Assembly: GCF_023955655.1 (NCBI RefSeq)
Contig: NZ_JAMXHT010000001.1
Span: 372,001-436,000 of the forward strand
DNA length: 64,000 nucleotides
Source: Ralstonia soli
GTDB lineage: Bacteria > Pseudomonadota > Gammaproteobacteria > Burkholderiales > Burkholderiaceae
Direction: 5' to 3'
In this document: in pieces, positions 33,715 through 41,978 of the stretch
Numbering within the stretch: the stretch's first letter is position 1
Layout of the letters: each line of letters begins with the position of its first letter
Notes under the pieces: generated by a model
The model's database searches: none
Seen by the model: only the letters and a program-made list of their open reading frames with translations
What the model was told of the DNA's origin: nothing
Made by a program: the position numbers and the translations under genes

Positions 33715-34623
33715 TCACTTGCCTGGCGTGCCCGCCGGGATGTTGAACAGCATCCCGCCGCCATTGCCGCCCGCCATCACACTCGGCGTCACGCCGTTCC
33801 ATTTCTCGATGGCGGCACGTTCGAGCTTCAGGCGTTCCCATGCCAGCAAGCGGTCATCCAGCGACGAGGCCAGCGCACGGTTCGCAGCCGCTTCGCCTTC
33901 GGCAATCGCCACCTTCTTCTTGGCCTCGGCCTGGGCGGAGCGCACTTCGTTCTCGGTACGGATGGCGTCCTGAATGGCCTTGGTCTTGGCGCTCACCGCA
34001 TCCAGCAGCGCGCGCGGCGGGCGCAGCGAGCCGACGATACCGAACTGCTTGATCGACACGCCCAGCGGCGCGAGCCGCGCGTCCAGCTCCTTGGTCAGCC
34101 GGGCGACGAACTCTTCCTTCTTGCCGCCGTTCACGTCGTCGAAGTTGTATTCCGAGCCGAGGGCGACGATCACGTTGCGCGCGGTGTCGCGCAGGTAGCC
34201 GTGCGTGAAGGTCTCGATGCGATCGGCACGGAAGTTGGTGTAGAACGCCGGCACCTTGTCGCGGTCGAGCTGGTACGAGACGGCCACGTCCACGTTCACG
34301 GGCACGGCGTCTTTGGTGTTGAAGGTCAGCTCTTCGTTGAGCGCGTGGCCTTCGTTCACGTCTTGCGTCCAGATCACGCGCTGCACGTAGGTCGGGTATT
34401 GGATGATCGCCGTCTGCACGGGGTTGTAGAACACGAACCCGGTGACGACGTTTTCCTGCGTGATGCCGCGATCGACCAGCCGGTTGATCTTGATGCCCGT
34501 GTAGCCGGGCGGAATGATCTGCCAGTTCAGCAGGAAGGTGCGCGCGATCACCAGCGCCGCCAGGGCGCCGAAGACGACCGCGAGCAGTTTGACCGGCAGC
34601 TTGCTTGCCGAGACTTGAGGCAT
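33715..34623 (-). CDS. SPFH/prohibitin-family membrane-anchored protein
   Basis: 302 aa. A single N-terminal membrane helix (~11-28) is followed by an SPFH/band 7 domain (~29-210, IPPGYTGIKINRLVDRGI, NTKDAVPVNVDVAVSYQLD) and a helical alanine/glutamate-rich segment with EAKKKVAIAEGEAAANR, the usual oligomerisation region. Prohibitin-like proteins form ring scaffolds in the membrane and can modulate FtsH-type proteases. The C-terminus is glycine-rich. A -10-like TATAAT lies in its 311-bp leader. Confidence 0.88.
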   Translation of the reverse strand: MPQVSASKLPVKLLAVVFGALAALVIARTFLLNWQIIPPGYTGIKINRLVDRGITQENVVTGFVFYNPVQTAIIQYPTYVQRVIWTQDVNEGHALNEELTFNTKDAVPVNVDVAVSYQLDRDKVPAFYTNFRADRIETFTHGYLRDTARNVIVALGSEYNFDDVNGGKKEEFVARLTKELDARLAPLGVSIKQFGIVGSLRPPRALLDAVSAKTKAIQDAIRTENEVRSAQAEAKKKVAIAEGEAAANRALASSLDDRLLAWERLKLERAAIEKWNGVTPSVMAGGNGGGMLFNIPAGTPGK

Positions 34624-34934
34624 GAGGGTTCCCCTTGCTTGTTGGTTTGCTTCTGAGGTGTTGGCTGGCGGGGCAGACGCTGCTTGACGCAGAGGCCTGC
34701 TGGCTGGCGCAGGAATCGTCAGCGATTCCCGTCAGGGATGGCCGCGCCCAGTGGGCGGGTGCTGGCAAGTGAGCTTGCCAATGGTGATGAGGTGGTGAGC
34801 GTCAATACGACCGAGGTGGCGCATTGCAAGACTCGGATGTTGCGATGCACAAATTATAGGTCGGCGCCGGATTTTTTCTGCCCCCCGGAAGCACTAGAGC
34901 GGTGCTTCGAATGCACGGGCGGAGGTGAGCCGGT
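34624..34934 (-). other. Leader region between the SPFH and YdcF-like genes
   Basis: No gene is supported. On the minus strand a -10-like TATAAT lies at 34858-34853; the best -35 is weak (CAGAAA), so this promoter for the SPFH gene is tentative. The rest is GC-rich with short inverted words (for example AGCTTGCC/GGCAAG near 34760-34780) and no repeats. The opposite-strand frame through here is a chance reading. Confidence 0.35.
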
Positions 34935-35735
34935 TCAGGCGTCGCCCGGATGGATGCGCGCCGGGTTCCAGCCGAGGGCGTTGTAGACGTGATAGCGCGC
35001 AATGCCGATCCACTCGTGCAGCGCGAAATCGGTCAGCGCAAAGTTGTACGCCACCGGCAGCGGAGAGGCCGCGGCCTGCAGATCATCGGCGCGTACCGGA
35101 ATCGGCGTCATGCCGAAGTGCGTGAAGTACAGCAGGCTGCGCCGCAGGTGGATGGCCGATGACACCAGCACCGTGCGATCGGGCCCGAACTGCGCAAGCA
35201 CCGTGCGCGAGAACTGCGCGTTCTGCCACGTGTTCATGCTCCTGGGCTCGATGAGCACGTCGGCCTTGTCGACGCCGAGCGCGACAAGTTCGCGGCTGTA
35301 GACCGTGGCTTCAGGGGCGCCGTGGTGGCGCGCATCGCCGCCGCTGACCAGGATCTTGCAATCGCCGTCGGCCTTGCGGCACGCCTGATACAGCTGCGTG
35401 GTTTCCACCAGGCGCGGATACGAGAACAGCCCCGGTTCGACCGTGTCACCCACACGGAATGTGCCCGCGCCCAGCAGCACGATGGCGTTGCGTGTGCCCC
35501 AGGCGATGTGCGGCTCGTTTTCGAACGGCTTTTCGAGTGAGTCGAGCAGCCACGCTGGCACCACGCCACAGCCGACGACCATCACCAGCACGCCCGAGAC
35601 CGCCGCCAACCCGCGCGCCGCGCGACGTCGGCCGCGTGCCGCGCACACCGCTGCCACGATCACCAGCACACACAGGACGGCCAGGCTCACAGGTTCCTCC
35701 AGTTGATGCGCCACGCGCGGGGCACGGGGTGTCAT
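34935..35735 (-). CDS. YdcF/SanA-family (DUF218) membrane protein
   Basis: 266 aa. Two N-terminal hydrophobic segments (~16-33 and ~42-62) precede a DUF218 domain: AIVLLGAGTFR, YQACRKADGDCKILVSGGD, SMNTWQNAQFS and VLVSSAIHLRRSLLYF. SanA/ElyC/YdcF proteins act in envelope or peptidoglycan-precursor metabolism, with no agreed reaction for this subgroup. It is transcribed in the same direction as the SPFH gene but 311 bases apart. Confidence 0.87.
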   Translation of the reverse strand: MTPRAPRVAHQLEEPVSLAVLCVLVIVAAVCAARGRRRAARGLAAVSGVLVMVVGCGVVPAWLLDSLEKPFENEPHIAWGTRNAIVLLGAGTFRVGDTVEPGLFSYPRLVETTQLYQACRKADGDCKILVSGGDARHHGAPEATVYSRELVALGVDKADVLIEPRSMNTWQNAQFSRTVLAQFGPDRTVLVSSAIHLRRSLLYFTHFGMTPIPVRADDLQAAASPLPVAYNFALTDFALHEWIGIARYHVYNALGWNPARIHPGDA

Positions 35736-35831
35736 CGTAAAGAGGAATGACCGCGCGCGCGACCCGTCTTGTTACGGGGTTGTTGCGCCGCGCCGAGGAT
35801 AGGCAGACCGCGCCGGCACGCTCAGGCTGAT

Positions 35832-36776
35832 CTAGCGGCGCACCATCGGCTGCATCGGTGCCTCGTCGCCGTTATCGACCGGTGCGGCTCCCAGGTACTG
35901 CATGTTCGACCGATACTCCGGCAGCTTCGCCATCGGCATGTGCATGGCATCGGCAAACAGCGGCAGCGTTTCCGGCAGATGGCGCGACAGCACCACCATG
36001 CGCGTGCGCCCCGACGGATGCGTTGACAGGAACTGCTTCTGCTGCGCCCCGCCGATCGAGCCCATCTTCTGCCACAGCGTGAGCGCCGCGCGCGGGTCGT
36101 AGCCGGCGCGCGAGGCGATGTCCATGCCGACGAGGTCGGCTTCCGTCTCTTCCGCCCGCGAGAAGGCCAGCAGGTGCATCTTGGCGCCTTCGCCCAGGTC
36201 CGTATCGCCCCGGTTGCCGAAGCCGAACAGTTGCGAGATGACGTTGGCGCCCAGGTTGGTGACTTCGCGCTGGCCGGCGCGCGCGCGGGCGTGTTCGCGC
36301 AGCGCGTGGGCGATCTCGTGGCCGAGCGCCATGGCGAGTTCGTCGTCCGTCAGCTTGAACTGCTCGACCAGCCCGGAAAACACGGCGATCTTGCCGCCGG
36401 GCATGCAGAAGGCATTCACCTGCGATGAGCCGATCAGGTTGACTTGCCACTGCCAGCGCGCCGCGTCGGTGTTCCAGCGCGACGCCTGCGGCACGAGGTG
36501 TGCAACGATGGCGCGGATGCGGATCAGGTCGGGCACGTTATCGGGTGCGAGCGCGCCTTCATGCGCGGCGTTGTCGACGATGCCCTGGTACTCCGCCTGC
36601 GCGCGCTTCTCGATTTCTTCGGCCGGAATGATGAGCCGGATGTTGGGCGACGTGGTGGTCGGGGCTTCGAGCTTCACGCCGTCGCGGGGCACCGGCAGCG
36701 GGCCGTCCATGGCGGTGGCCCACGTGGCAAGCACGAGGCCGGTGGCGGCGAGCAGGAGGCGTGTTACACGTGGCAT
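35832..36776 (-). CDS. M48-family zinc metalloprotease, periplasmic
   Basis: 314 aa from ATG 36776. Signal peptide of ~22 residues (ending ATA). The zinc motif HEIAH is at 153-157, and the third ligand is in AEETEADLVG. The layout matches the bacterial M48B/C proteases (LoiP/BepA-like without TPR repeats), which degrade or refold outer-membrane proteins. The 5' region runs into a 104-bp palindromic element shared with the ampG upstream region. Confidence 0.9.
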   Translation of the reverse strand: MPRVTRLLLAATGLVLATWATAMDGPLPVPRDGVKLEAPTTTSPNIRLIIPAEEIEKRAQAEYQGIVDNAAHEGALAPDNVPDLIRIRAIVAHLVPQASRWNTDAARWQWQVNLIGSSQVNAFCMPGGKIAVFSGLVEQFKLTDDELAMALGHEIAHALREHARARAGQREVTNLGANVISQLFGFGNRGDTDLGEGAKMHLLAFSRAEETEADLVGMDIASRAGYDPRAALTLWQKMGSIGGAQQKQFLSTHPSGRTRMVVLSRHLPETLPLFADAMHMPMAKLPEYRSNMQYLGAAPVDNGDEAPMQPMVRR

Positions 36777-36841
36777 ATGGGTGAGTGGCCGGGTCCGTGC
36801 GACATAATATCGGCCAACGCACCGTGTCACGCTAAGCGTCA

Positions 36842-36945
36842 CTAACAAAGGCCCTCCTGGCGTCGTTGCACCTCCCGAACGTGCTTAAATTCGGTACTTC
36901 TTGTGCTGTCCGCGTCGGTGCGCGAAGCCAGGAGGGCTTTGTTAG
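36842..36945. repeat. 104-bp palindromic MITE-like element
   Basis: The ends are near-perfect 19-20-bp inverted repeats: CTAACAAAGGCCCTCCTGGC on the left and the complement of CTAACAAAGCCCTCCTGGC on the right (one G more on the left). The ~65-bp interior codes for nothing. It lies in the divergent promoter region of the protease and ampG genes. No target-site duplication is evident. Size and terminal repeats suggest a miniature inverted-repeat element or a large operator/hairpin. Confidence 0.55.
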
Positions 36946-37007
36946 CGCCGCTCAGCAGTGGCAACCCGCATCCGCACCAGCACCCGCCTTTGCCTCAGGC
37001 CTGCCGA

Positions 37008-38306
37008 ATGACCTTCCACGATTACCTCGACGTTTTCCGCAACCGCCGCATCGGCGCGATGCTGCTGCTGGGCTTTGCCTCCGGCCTGCCGCTGGCGCTC
37101 ACCTCCGGCACGCTGCAGGCATGGATGACGGTGGAGGGGCTGGATATCCGCACCATCGGGCTGTTCTCGCTGGTGGGGCAGGCGTACATCTTCAAGTTCC
37201 TGTGGGCGCCGTTGATGGACCGTTTCACGCCCCCGATCGGCGGCCGTCGGCGCGGCTGGCTGGTGCTCACGCAGGCAGGGTTGGTGGCATCAATTGCCGC
37301 CATGGCCTTCACGCCGCCGCACGCCGCGCTGTGGGCGCTGGCCGGGCTGGCGGTGCTAGTGGCGTTTCTGTCGGCGTCGCAGGACATCGTCTTCGATGCC
37401 TACAGCACGGATGTGCTGCATACCAGCGAGCGCGGCGTCGGCGCAGCGGTCAAGGTGCTCGGTTACCGGCTGGCGATGCTGGTGTCGGGCGGTCTGGCGC
37501 TGTATCTGGCCGATCGCGTGATGGGCTGGAGCAACATGTATCTGCTGATGGCAGGGCTGATGGCGCTGGGCATCTTTACGACGCTGTGGTCGCCGGAGCC
37601 CGAGGTGGTGGCGCGTCCGCCGCGCAGCCTGCAGGAAGCGGTGGTCGGCCCACTGAAGGATTTCTTCTCGCGCCGCGGCGCCTGGGCGCTCCTCGCGCTG
37701 ATCGTGCTCTACAAGCTCGGCGATGCGTTTGCGGGCAGCCTGTCGACCACGTTCCTGATCCGCGGCGTCGGCTTCTCGGCCGGCGAGGTGGGCATCGTCA
37801 ACAAGACGCTGGGGCTGGCGGCCACCATCGTCGGCGCGCTGTACGGCGGCACGCTGATGGTGCGGCTGGGGCTGGTGCGCGCGCTGCTGCTCTTCGGCGT
37901 GCTGCAGGCGGTGTCGAACCTGGGCTACTGGGTGCTGGCCGTCACGCCGCAGCACCTGTGGACGATGGCTGTGGCCATCGGCATCGAGAACATCTGCGGT
38001 GGCATGGGCACGGCGGCGTTCGTGGCGCTCTTGATGGCGCTGTGCAACCGGTCGTTCTCGGCGACGCAGTATGCGCTGCTGTCTGCGCTGGCTTCCATCG
38101 GCCGCGTGTATGTCGGGCCGACCTCCGGCTACCTGGTGGAAGCCTACGGCTGGCCCGCGTTCTACCTGATGACGGTGGCGTTTGCCTTCCCCGGCCTGGC
38201 GCTGCTGTGGTGGATGCGCGGCACGATCGGCCGCTACGAGGCCGAGCAGACCGAGCGCGCGCTGGAGGCCAAGGCGGCACAGTCCAACAACGCCGCGTCA
38301 GCCTGA
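37008..38306 (+). CDS. ampG: AmpG-type muropeptide permease (MFS)
   Basis: 432 aa from ATG 37008; the upstream in-frame extension crosses the palindromic element and is rejected. Imports anhydro-muropeptides for cell-wall recycling and beta-lactamase signalling. It opens with a short cytoplasmic helix, then GAMLLLGFASGLPLALTSGTLQAWM, the AmpG hallmark, and has about 12 helices, with FKFLWAPLMDRF and SASQDIVFDAYSTD as further family blocks. A charged tail ends the protein. Confidence 0.92.
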   Translation: MTFHDYLDVFRNRRIGAMLLLGFASGLPLALTSGTLQAWMTVEGLDIRTIGLFSLVGQAYIFKFLWAPLMDRFTPPIGGRRRGWLVLTQAGLVASIAAMAFTPPHAALWALAGLAVLVAFLSASQDIVFDAYSTDVLHTSERGVGAAVKVLGYRLAMLVSGGLALYLADRVMGWSNMYLLMAGLMALGIFTTLWSPEPEVVARPPRSLQEAVVGPLKDFFSRRGAWALLALIVLYKLGDAFAGSLSTTFLIRGVGFSAGEVGIVNKTLGLAATIVGALYGGTLMVRLGLVRALLLFGVLQAVSNLGYWVLAVTPQHLWTMAVAIGIENICGGMGTAAFVALLMALCNRSFSATQYALLSALASIGRVYVGPTSGYLVEAYGWPAFYLMTVAFAFPGLALLWWMRGTIGRYEAEQTERALEAKAAQSNNAASA

Positions 38307-38310
38307 CGGA

Positions 38311-39504
38311 TCACCCCAAGCGGTTCGAGCGGTCGGCATCACGAAAGCCGACCAGCGGCAGCGCCGCATCGATGCCCTTGCCCAGCGCGATGGCCTTGAA
38401 CAGCTCGCCCATCTCCGCTTCCGAGAGCAGCTTCTGCACCGCGTTGGCCGCCGGCAGGAACTGCATCGGATCGGCTGGATCGAGCGTCATCAAAAGCTCG
38501 CCCACGCCCGCGCTCAACAGGAAGCGCGCCTGGCTCGTGTAGCCGAGCAGCGCCAGCCCCGCCTCCTCGCCCGCCTGGGCAATCCCCGAAAAATCAACGT
38601 GCGCGGTGATGTCCTGCAGGCCAGGCAGCCAGAACGGATCGTCGTGCGCGTGCTGGCGGTAGTGGCACATCAGTGTGCCGTTGGCGCGGTGCGCGTGGTA
38701 GTACTCGGCAGCGGGGAATCCGTAGTCGATCAGCAGCAGCAGGCCATGCTCCAGCGCCGCGCCCGTACTGCGGATGAAGCCCTCGGCGGCTTCGTGCGAT
38801 TCGGTGACGAAGTCTTCCGTGCCAGGCAGGGCCGCCAGCTTGGCGGGCACCTCGGCTGGATCGACCAGGCGGTCTTCCCATGCAAGGCCGTTTTCGGCAT
38901 CGAGCTTCACACCGCGCTGGTGCCACACGCCGCCACGCCGGGCCCACAGCGATACAGGCATCGCATCGAGCACTTCGTTGCCGACCATCACGCCGGTGAA
39001 CGGCGCGGGCAGCGTGTCGTGCCACTGCGCGAGGGCCGCCAGCTCGGGGCCGAGTGCGGCCAGGCGTTCCTGCTGGCGCTGGCGCAGCTCGCCAGACAGC
39101 TCGACGATGCCGTAGCTGTCGGGCCGCACGCCAAGCGCATCGAGTTCAGTGAGGATGTCGGCGGCTAGCTTGCCGGTGCCGGCGCCAAATTCCAGCACGT
39201 GGCGCTGGCCTTCGGGCAGCGCCTGCAGCACCTGCGCGATCTGGTGCGCCACGGTGCGGCCGAAGAATGCCGTCAGCTCGGGGGCGGTGATGAAGTCGCC
39301 GCCATCTTCCACGCGGCGGCCGAACTTGGCCGCACCGCCGCTGTAGTAGCCCAGGCCCGGCGCGTACAGCGCCAGTTCCATATAGCGGTCGAACGGGAGC
39401 CAGCCGCCGGCGGCCGCAATGGCGTCGGCGATCAGGGCGAACAGGTGCGCGGATTGCGCCTGCGCCGCCTCGTTGGGAAGCGGTAAACTCACGGTTTTGC
39501 TCAT
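38311..39504 (-). CDS. SAM-dependent methyltransferase, MidA/NDUFAF7 family
   Basis: 397 aa. Eukaryotic relatives methylate an arginine of respiratory complex I; bacterial targets are unknown. It starts with the family N-terminal block GWLPFDRYMELALYAPGLGYYSGG and has the SAM-binding VLEFGAGTGKLAADIL, followed by NEVLDAMPV and LLLIDYGFPAAEYYHAHR, all MidA signatures. It is convergent with ampG (four bases apart), and its start is 16 bases from the divergent folM-like gene. Confidence 0.9.
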   Translation of the reverse strand: MSKTVSLPLPNEAAQAQSAHLFALIADAIAAAGGWLPFDRYMELALYAPGLGYYSGGAAKFGRRVEDGGDFITAPELTAFFGRTVAHQIAQVLQALPEGQRHVLEFGAGTGKLAADILTELDALGVRPDSYGIVELSGELRQRQQERLAALGPELAALAQWHDTLPAPFTGVMVGNEVLDAMPVSLWARRGGVWHQRGVKLDAENGLAWEDRLVDPAEVPAKLAALPGTEDFVTESHEAAEGFIRSTGAALEHGLLLLIDYGFPAAEYYHAHRANGTLMCHYRQHAHDDPFWLPGLQDITAHVDFSGIAQAGEEAGLALLGYTSQARFLLSAGVGELLMTLDPADPMQFLPAANAVQKLLSEAEMGELFKAIALGKGIDAALPLVGFRDADRSNRLG

Positions 39505-39520
39505 CGCCGGATTGTAAACA

Positions 39521-40327
39521 ATGGCGCAGACGCCGACTCAATCGAATGCCGCATCGACCCCGTCAGCCCGCATTGCGCTGGTGACGGGCGCAGGCCGCCG
39601 CGTAGGCCGCGTGATCGCCCTGGCCCTGGCGCGCCGCGGCTGGGATGTGGCCGTGCATTGCCACCGCTCGCGCACCGAGGCCGATGCCGTGGCCGCGGAG
39701 ATCACTGCCATGGGACAGCGCGCCGCCGTGCTGCAGGCCGACCTGTCGGACGAAGCCGCCGCTGGCGGCCTGATCGGCGACTGCATCGCTGCACTGGGTA
39801 CGCCCACCTGCCTGGTCAACAACGCGTCGCTGTTCCAGTACGACGTGGCGACCAGCTTCAGCTATGCGTCGCTCGATACGCACATGCGCACCAACGTGGC
39901 GGCGCCGCTGCTGCTCTCGCGCGAGCTGCATCGCGCATTGACCGCCGATGATGCGCAACATCGCGGCGTGGTCATCAATCTGCTGGACCAGAAGCTCGAC
40001 AATCTGAACCCGGATTTCCTGTCGTACACGCTGTCGAAGGCGGCGCTGTCGACGGCCACGATGCAACTGGCGCAGGCGCTTGCCCCCGCGCTGCGCGTGG
40101 TGGGCGTGGCACCCGGCATCACCATGGTGTCGGGCGACCAGTCGCAAGGCGGGTTTGCGCGCGCGCACCAGATGACGCCGCTGGGCCAGTCGTCCACGCC
40201 GGAAGACATTGCCGAGGCGGTGTGCTATCTCGCCACGGCGCGCGCCGTGACCGGCACCACGCTGTTCGTCGATGGAGGCCAGCACCTGATGCCGCTGGCC
40301 CGCGACGTGATGTTCCTCGCTGAATAA
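39521..40327 (+). CDS. folM: SDR-family dihydromonapterin/dihydrofolate reductase-like protein
   Basis: 268 aa. Short-chain dehydrogenase fold: NADP-binding VTGAGRRVGRVIALALARRGW, the CLVNNASLFQYD block and the YxxxK pair in SYTLSKAAL; the arginines after the glycine motif favour NADPH. The sequence style and its position 20 bases before a dihydroneopterin aldolase gene indicate FolM/PTR1-type pteridine reduction in the folate or tetrahydromonapterin pathway. Some risk remains that it is a generic SDR. Confidence 0.85.
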   Translation: MAQTPTQSNAASTPSARIALVTGAGRRVGRVIALALARRGWDVAVHCHRSRTEADAVAAEITAMGQRAAVLQADLSDEAAAGGLIGDCIAALGTPTCLVNNASLFQYDVATSFSYASLDTHMRTNVAAPLLLSRELHRALTADDAQHRGVVINLLDQKLDNLNPDFLSYTLSKAALSTATMQLAQALAPALRVVGVAPGITMVSGDQSQGGFARAHQMTPLGQSSTPEDIAEAVCYLATARAVTGTTLFVDGGQHLMPLARDVMFLAE

Positions 40328-40347
40328 TTTTTCCCCCGGACGCCCTC

Positions 40348-40740
40348 ATGCTTTCCCTGCTATCCCACCCGCGCCTGTCGAACTGCCGTCGCATGTTTTT
40401 GCGCAACTACGAAGTGCAGATCAACATCGGCGTGCACGACTTCGAGAAGAAGGGCGAGCAGCGCGTCCTGATCAATATCGAGCTGTACGTGCCGCTGGAG
40501 TACTCGTCGCCCACGGAAGACAAGCTGCACGAGGTGGTGGACTACGACTTCATGCGCGATACCGTGGCGCGGCGTATGGCGCAGGGGCATATCCATCTGC
40601 AGGAAACGCTGTGTGATGACGTGCTGACGGCGATGCTCAAGCACCCGCATGTGCTGGCGGCGCGGGTGTCGACGGAGAAGCCGGATGTGTATCCGGATTG
40701 TGAGTCGGTGGGGGTTGAGGTGTTTCGGATTAAGGACTGA
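40348..40740 (+). CDS. folB: Dihydroneopterin aldolase
   Basis: 130 aa. Cleaves dihydroneopterin to hydroxymethyl-dihydropterin and glycolaldehyde in folate synthesis. Signature LRNYEVQINIGVHDFEKKGEQRVLINIELY, with the catalytic glutamate in LQETLCDDV and the ending VSTEKPDVYPDCESVGVEVFR. The ATG at 40348 is used; the first ~15 residues are poorly conserved. It forms a two-gene operon with the folM-like gene. Confidence 0.9.
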   Translation: MLSLLSHPRLSNCRRMFLRNYEVQINIGVHDFEKKGEQRVLINIELYVPLEYSSPTEDKLHEVVDYDFMRDTVARRMAQGHIHLQETLCDDVLTAMLKHPHVLAARVSTEKPDVYPDCESVGVEVFRIKD

Positions 40741-40743
40741 TGC

Positions 40744-40982
40744 TGGTGGTCCATCCCTGTTTCATCCCCTGCCGGGGCTGACTCACTTTCTTTGTCTTGC
40801 CAAAGAAAATAAGCAAAGAAAGGCGCGCCCGAGATGGCGACCCATCCCTTGAATTTCCGTAACCGGGCGGAGACGGGGAAAACTCGCTTCGCTCAGACAG
40901 TTCCCCGTCTTTTTTCCTCCCGCTTACACAAATTCAAGGCGCCATCTAGGGCAGGAACGTCAACGGCCAAACCGTCTGAGCG
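40744..40982 (+). repeat. Dispersed ~235-bp repeat, copy A
   Basis: Direct copy relative to copy B (48301). Shared words include CTTTGTCTTGCCAAAGAAA, AGCAAAGAAAGGCGCGCCCG, AACTCGCTTCGCTCAGACAG and AATTCAAGGCGCCATCTAGG. The central ~95 bases form an imperfect hairpin whose outer stem is CCTTGAATT/AATTCAAGG and whose loop region holds CTCGCTTCGCTCAGACAG. Nothing in it codes for protein. Placed right after folB. Confidence 0.85.
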
Positions 40983-41024
40983 CATGCGTTGGCCGCCAGG
41001 TGGGCTCTGATAGGTCTTCAGGTG

Positions 41025-41954
41025 CTAAGCCGCACTGGCATATTCCCTGCGCTGGGCGTGCAATGCGCCCGCGACGCTGCCCAGCAGGTCGAGCGCCAAG
41101 TGCGCCGTGATCCCGCCCTTGTCGTGGCGCGGGTTGTATTCCACCAGTTCGAAGGCCGCGAATCGTGCATCGCGGGCGCAGGCTGCGAGGGCCTGTGTCA
41201 TGCCGTGGGCGGTGAGGCCATCGGTTTCCGGCGTGCCCACGCCCGGGGCCACGGCGGGGTCGAAGGCATCCAGATCCAGCGTCACGCCAAAGGCCGCGGT
41301 GCCCGATGTCACCAGGCGGATGGCGTCGGCCATCACGGCGCGCAGGCCGCTGCGGGCAACCTCTGCGGCGTCGATCACGCGCACGCCCAGCAGATCGAGC
41401 AACGCGCGTTCGGCGGGCTCGTAGCTGCGCGCGCCGATTACCACCACGTGCTGCGGCTGCAGCTTGGGCGCGGCGTCGCGAACCTGCGTGAGGGCCGGGG
41501 CGCCGTGGCCGAGCAGCGCTGCGAGCGGCATGCCGTGGATGGCGCCGGAGTCGCTCGTCTGCGGTGTGTGGCTGTCGAGGTGAGCGTCGATCCAGATCAG
41601 GCCCAGCGGCCCCGCCGGGCGCAGTGCATTTGCCACGCCCGACCAAGTACCGATGGCGCATGAGTGATCCCCGCCGATGACAACGGGCACATGCCCCGCA
41701 TGCAGGCTGTGCGCCGTCGCATCGGCCAGCGCGCGCGAGAACCCGGCCACGCCGGGCAGCGCCGCCAGCCGGGCAGACCGGCTATGGCCCGCCGACACCG
41801 CCAACTCGATGTCGTGCGCCAGCGCGCCGCGTGTGTCCGGCGTCTGCAACCGCGCCAGCGCGCCGGCTTGCAGCAGCGCACGCGGGCCGTCCTTGCAGCC
41901 GTCGTCTTGCGCGCCGCAGCCGATGGCCGCGCCGATCAGGTCAATGGTGTTCAT
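41025..41954 (-). CDS. rocF: Arginase
   Basis: 309 aa. Hydrolyses arginine to ornithine and urea. Manganese-site motifs are intact: GGDHSCAIG, WIDAHLDSHTP and the DLDAFDPAVAPGVGTPE block. It lies on the same strand as rocD, downstream of it by 24 bases, so the pair converts arginine to glutamate semialdehyde. Regulation probably comes from the LysR gene divergent from rocD. Length is normal. Confidence 0.95.
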   Translation of the reverse strand: MNTIDLIGAAIGCGAQDDGCKDGPRALLQAGALARLQTPDTRGALAHDIELAVSAGHSRSARLAALPGVAGFSRALADATAHSLHAGHVPVVIGGDHSCAIGTWSGVANALRPAGPLGLIWIDAHLDSHTPQTSDSGAIHGMPLAALLGHGAPALTQVRDAAPKLQPQHVVVIGARSYEPAERALLDLLGVRVIDAAEVARSGLRAVMADAIRLVTSGTAAFGVTLDLDAFDPAVAPGVGTPETDGLTAHGMTQALAACARDARFAAFELVEYNPRHDKGGITAHLALDLLGSVAGALHAQRREYASAA

Positions 41955-41978
41955 GTCACTCCCCTTGCCAGTTCCTGC

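Noticed and set aside
36903-37007. An N-terminal extension of AmpG through the palindromic element
   Set aside because: The extra residues lack the family start and cross the right inverted repeat; ATG 37008 gives the normal N-terminus.
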